The translations under genes and the position numbers were made by a program. DNA of 16,688 nt from Candidatus Krumholzibacteriia bacterium (GTDB lineage Bacteria; Krumholzibacteriota; Krumholzibacteria; WVZY01; JAKEHA01), in the NCBI GenBank assembly GCA_029863355.1, contig JAOTVO010000027.1, positions 1 through 16,688 on the forward strand. The letters are read 5' to 3'. Positions 16,501-16,688 of the stretch are shown one piece after another. The notes beneath the pieces were generated by a model. It did no database searches, was not told where the DNA came from, and worked only from the letters and a program-made list of their open reading frames with translations. The stretch's first letter is position 1. Each line of letters begins with the position of its first letter.

Positions 16501-16688
16501 GCTGTGGATCCGGTCCATCCCCGACTTCGTGTCGCAGCAGGACGGCACCCTCGTGGTGGCGTCGGTGACCCAGCCCGACGGGCGCGTCATCCCCCGCATC
16601 ACCGGGAGGCTGGACGTCCGAGAAGCCACGCTGAACTGGACCTTCAGCGACCAGGGAGCTACCCAGTCCGCGCTCACCCGGCCCACCG
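13565..16688 (+). CDS. tamB: TamB-like (DUF490/AsmA-type) inter-membrane protein, N-terminal 1041 residues, cut by window end
   Basis: The frame is open from ATG 13565 to the window edge without a stop. A basic start (RKKRRAGIKR) and one membrane anchor (about residues 16-33) are followed by the family-typical GRISGNLFRRVVLSDVSLRY. After that comes a very long run of short beta strands with repeating phrases such as DSLRVSGMLTGTGF, DDLRVNLNGAVNGV, AEQPRIDLSLEARRG, LERPRIAADGVLEP and LDRPVLSGEFTWSDG. This is the hydrophobic-groove beta-solenoid of TamB and related AsmA-like proteins, which bridge inner and outer membrane and are linked to barrel assembly and phospholipid transport. The C-terminal DUF490 signature lies outside the window. 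It begins 3 bases after the Omp85 stop, with a weak ribosome site, so the two are probably one transcript and one complex. Confidence 0.85.
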   Translation, partial: MAADRKKRRAGIKRPLSYAVAVVVTLVIAAVILTRSPLLPYEVARYVNDHYLGDSPFQFRCGRISGNLFRRVVLSDVSLRYHARDASFDVFRAGEIEIVYSLRDVLRLNLIVDDLALRDVAIRVQQGEDGDLVLPVPMFERGVPRAAPLSPRVDVRAFAVDGLQVAFGGGGRELAVRDVRLAGSFRYEKGVGALRVGEGAAYLIDSERSISELRFDLFHEGGTLRVRDLLVRLDESLVTGSGEYGNGRFAGLRAVFNPISLGEVHALGLAPPMTGEFGGHVVVDGALDSLRVSGMLTGTGFGLALTGLSFRGLVVGGVLDLAEIEGDVFGSRVHGAFRYDLAGTHDVAFEGDCEHLDLRHGFVRDPGVPTMSLTGRLRFDHQAAAGRYAFDATLGPSSLAGYEFQSGAARGTYTVGVGLEMTRAVLAREGYTVEAQGRIAADGVFDAVVRADGDDFAYFWDFFDLPRIEGGVSITARVTGPVDDLRVNLNGAVNGVRFLFASVDSGRVQAEVRGVGGPSPSLRLGLGGARGRVFGVPCERPQVYLEVDSGVVDVREARIARGDTTLAASFVVRPQPDGTARIDVRRAAVNAVGTTWTLAAPTVIHDQFGVVRIDSLVLRSPHGSLGVAGSYAPDGAGWDLDLWGQHVDVGVLAALLPAVAADGDATFHASIRGAAEQPRIDLSLEARRGFVDSVAFDALSASARFDASGYHLERLRLVAAGDTLHAAGDWGHRTPPRRLWEEGLGEAGRSAKLAVRARAARFPVNTVAALLRRAPVAAAAYTGTVDVAGTLERPRIAADGVLEPRAGPGLRFPALAVRGACADGVLRIDEVDVRGPFDARFTGTLPLRVSFTGPSSLDSTGTVALDFEILESDLALVQKHLPGVREASGAVAGRGSLRGTLDRPVLSGEFTWSDGRLRLAGLEERFEGINARVLLAGSQVRLASLSARGEQKGALFASGTADVAGLRLSGYRFDVTLSELWIRSIPDFVSQQDGTLVVASVTQPDGRVIPRITGRLDVREATLNWTFSDQGATQSALTRPT

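Overview
This is a GC-rich chromosomal window from a Gram-negative (diderm) bacterium. The diderm reading rests on an Omp85 outer-membrane assembly protein, a TamB-like envelope protein, RseP and a small lipoprotein. No taxon can be proved from sequence reading alone. The gene order rplM-rpsI-rpsB-tsf-pyrH-frr-uppS-cdsA-dxr-rseP-Omp85, together with an alternative complex III module, suggests a lineage such as the Gemmatimonadota, Krumholzibacteriota, Eisenbacteria or another FCB-like or delta-type group. That placement is inference.

Region 1 (1-3133) is the 3' end of an alternative complex III (quinol oxidoreductase) operon. It holds the iron-sulfur subunit C-terminus (ActB), the large NrfD-type membrane subunit (ActC), a short DUF3341 subunit (ActD) and an ActF-type membrane subunit. 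The genes overlap or nearly touch. There is no ActE cytochrome c gene between D and F.

Region 2 (3134-8647) starts with a clear sigma70-type promoter and carries translation genes (rplM, rpsI, rpsB, tsf, frr), UMP kinase (pyrH), and the start of the lipid and isoprenoid block (uppS, cdsA). The rpsI-rpsB gap contains two perfect inverted repeats that look like a structured mRNA leader. pyrH has no ATG, GTG or TTG start that keeps its essential N-terminus and appears to start at CTG.

Region 3 (8590-16688) covers dxr, rseP, a small inverted lipoprotein gene, an Omp85 protein with about three POTRA domains, and a very long TamB-like ORF that runs off the window. UppS and CdsA supply undecaprenyl carrier and CDP-diacylglycerol, Dxr feeds isoprenoid precursors to UppS, and RseP, Omp85 and TamB act in envelope proteolysis, outer-membrane protein insertion and inter-membrane bridging. 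The block is therefore coherent around growth and envelope building.

No tRNA, rRNA, CRISPR array, insertion sequence or phage gene was seen. No gene-free stretch exceeds about 155 bases. The window is mostly conserved housekeeping sequence. The points most worth a second look are the CTG-started pyrH, the lipoprotein/Omp85 head-to-head start region, the rpsB leader, and the ActE-less complex III layout.
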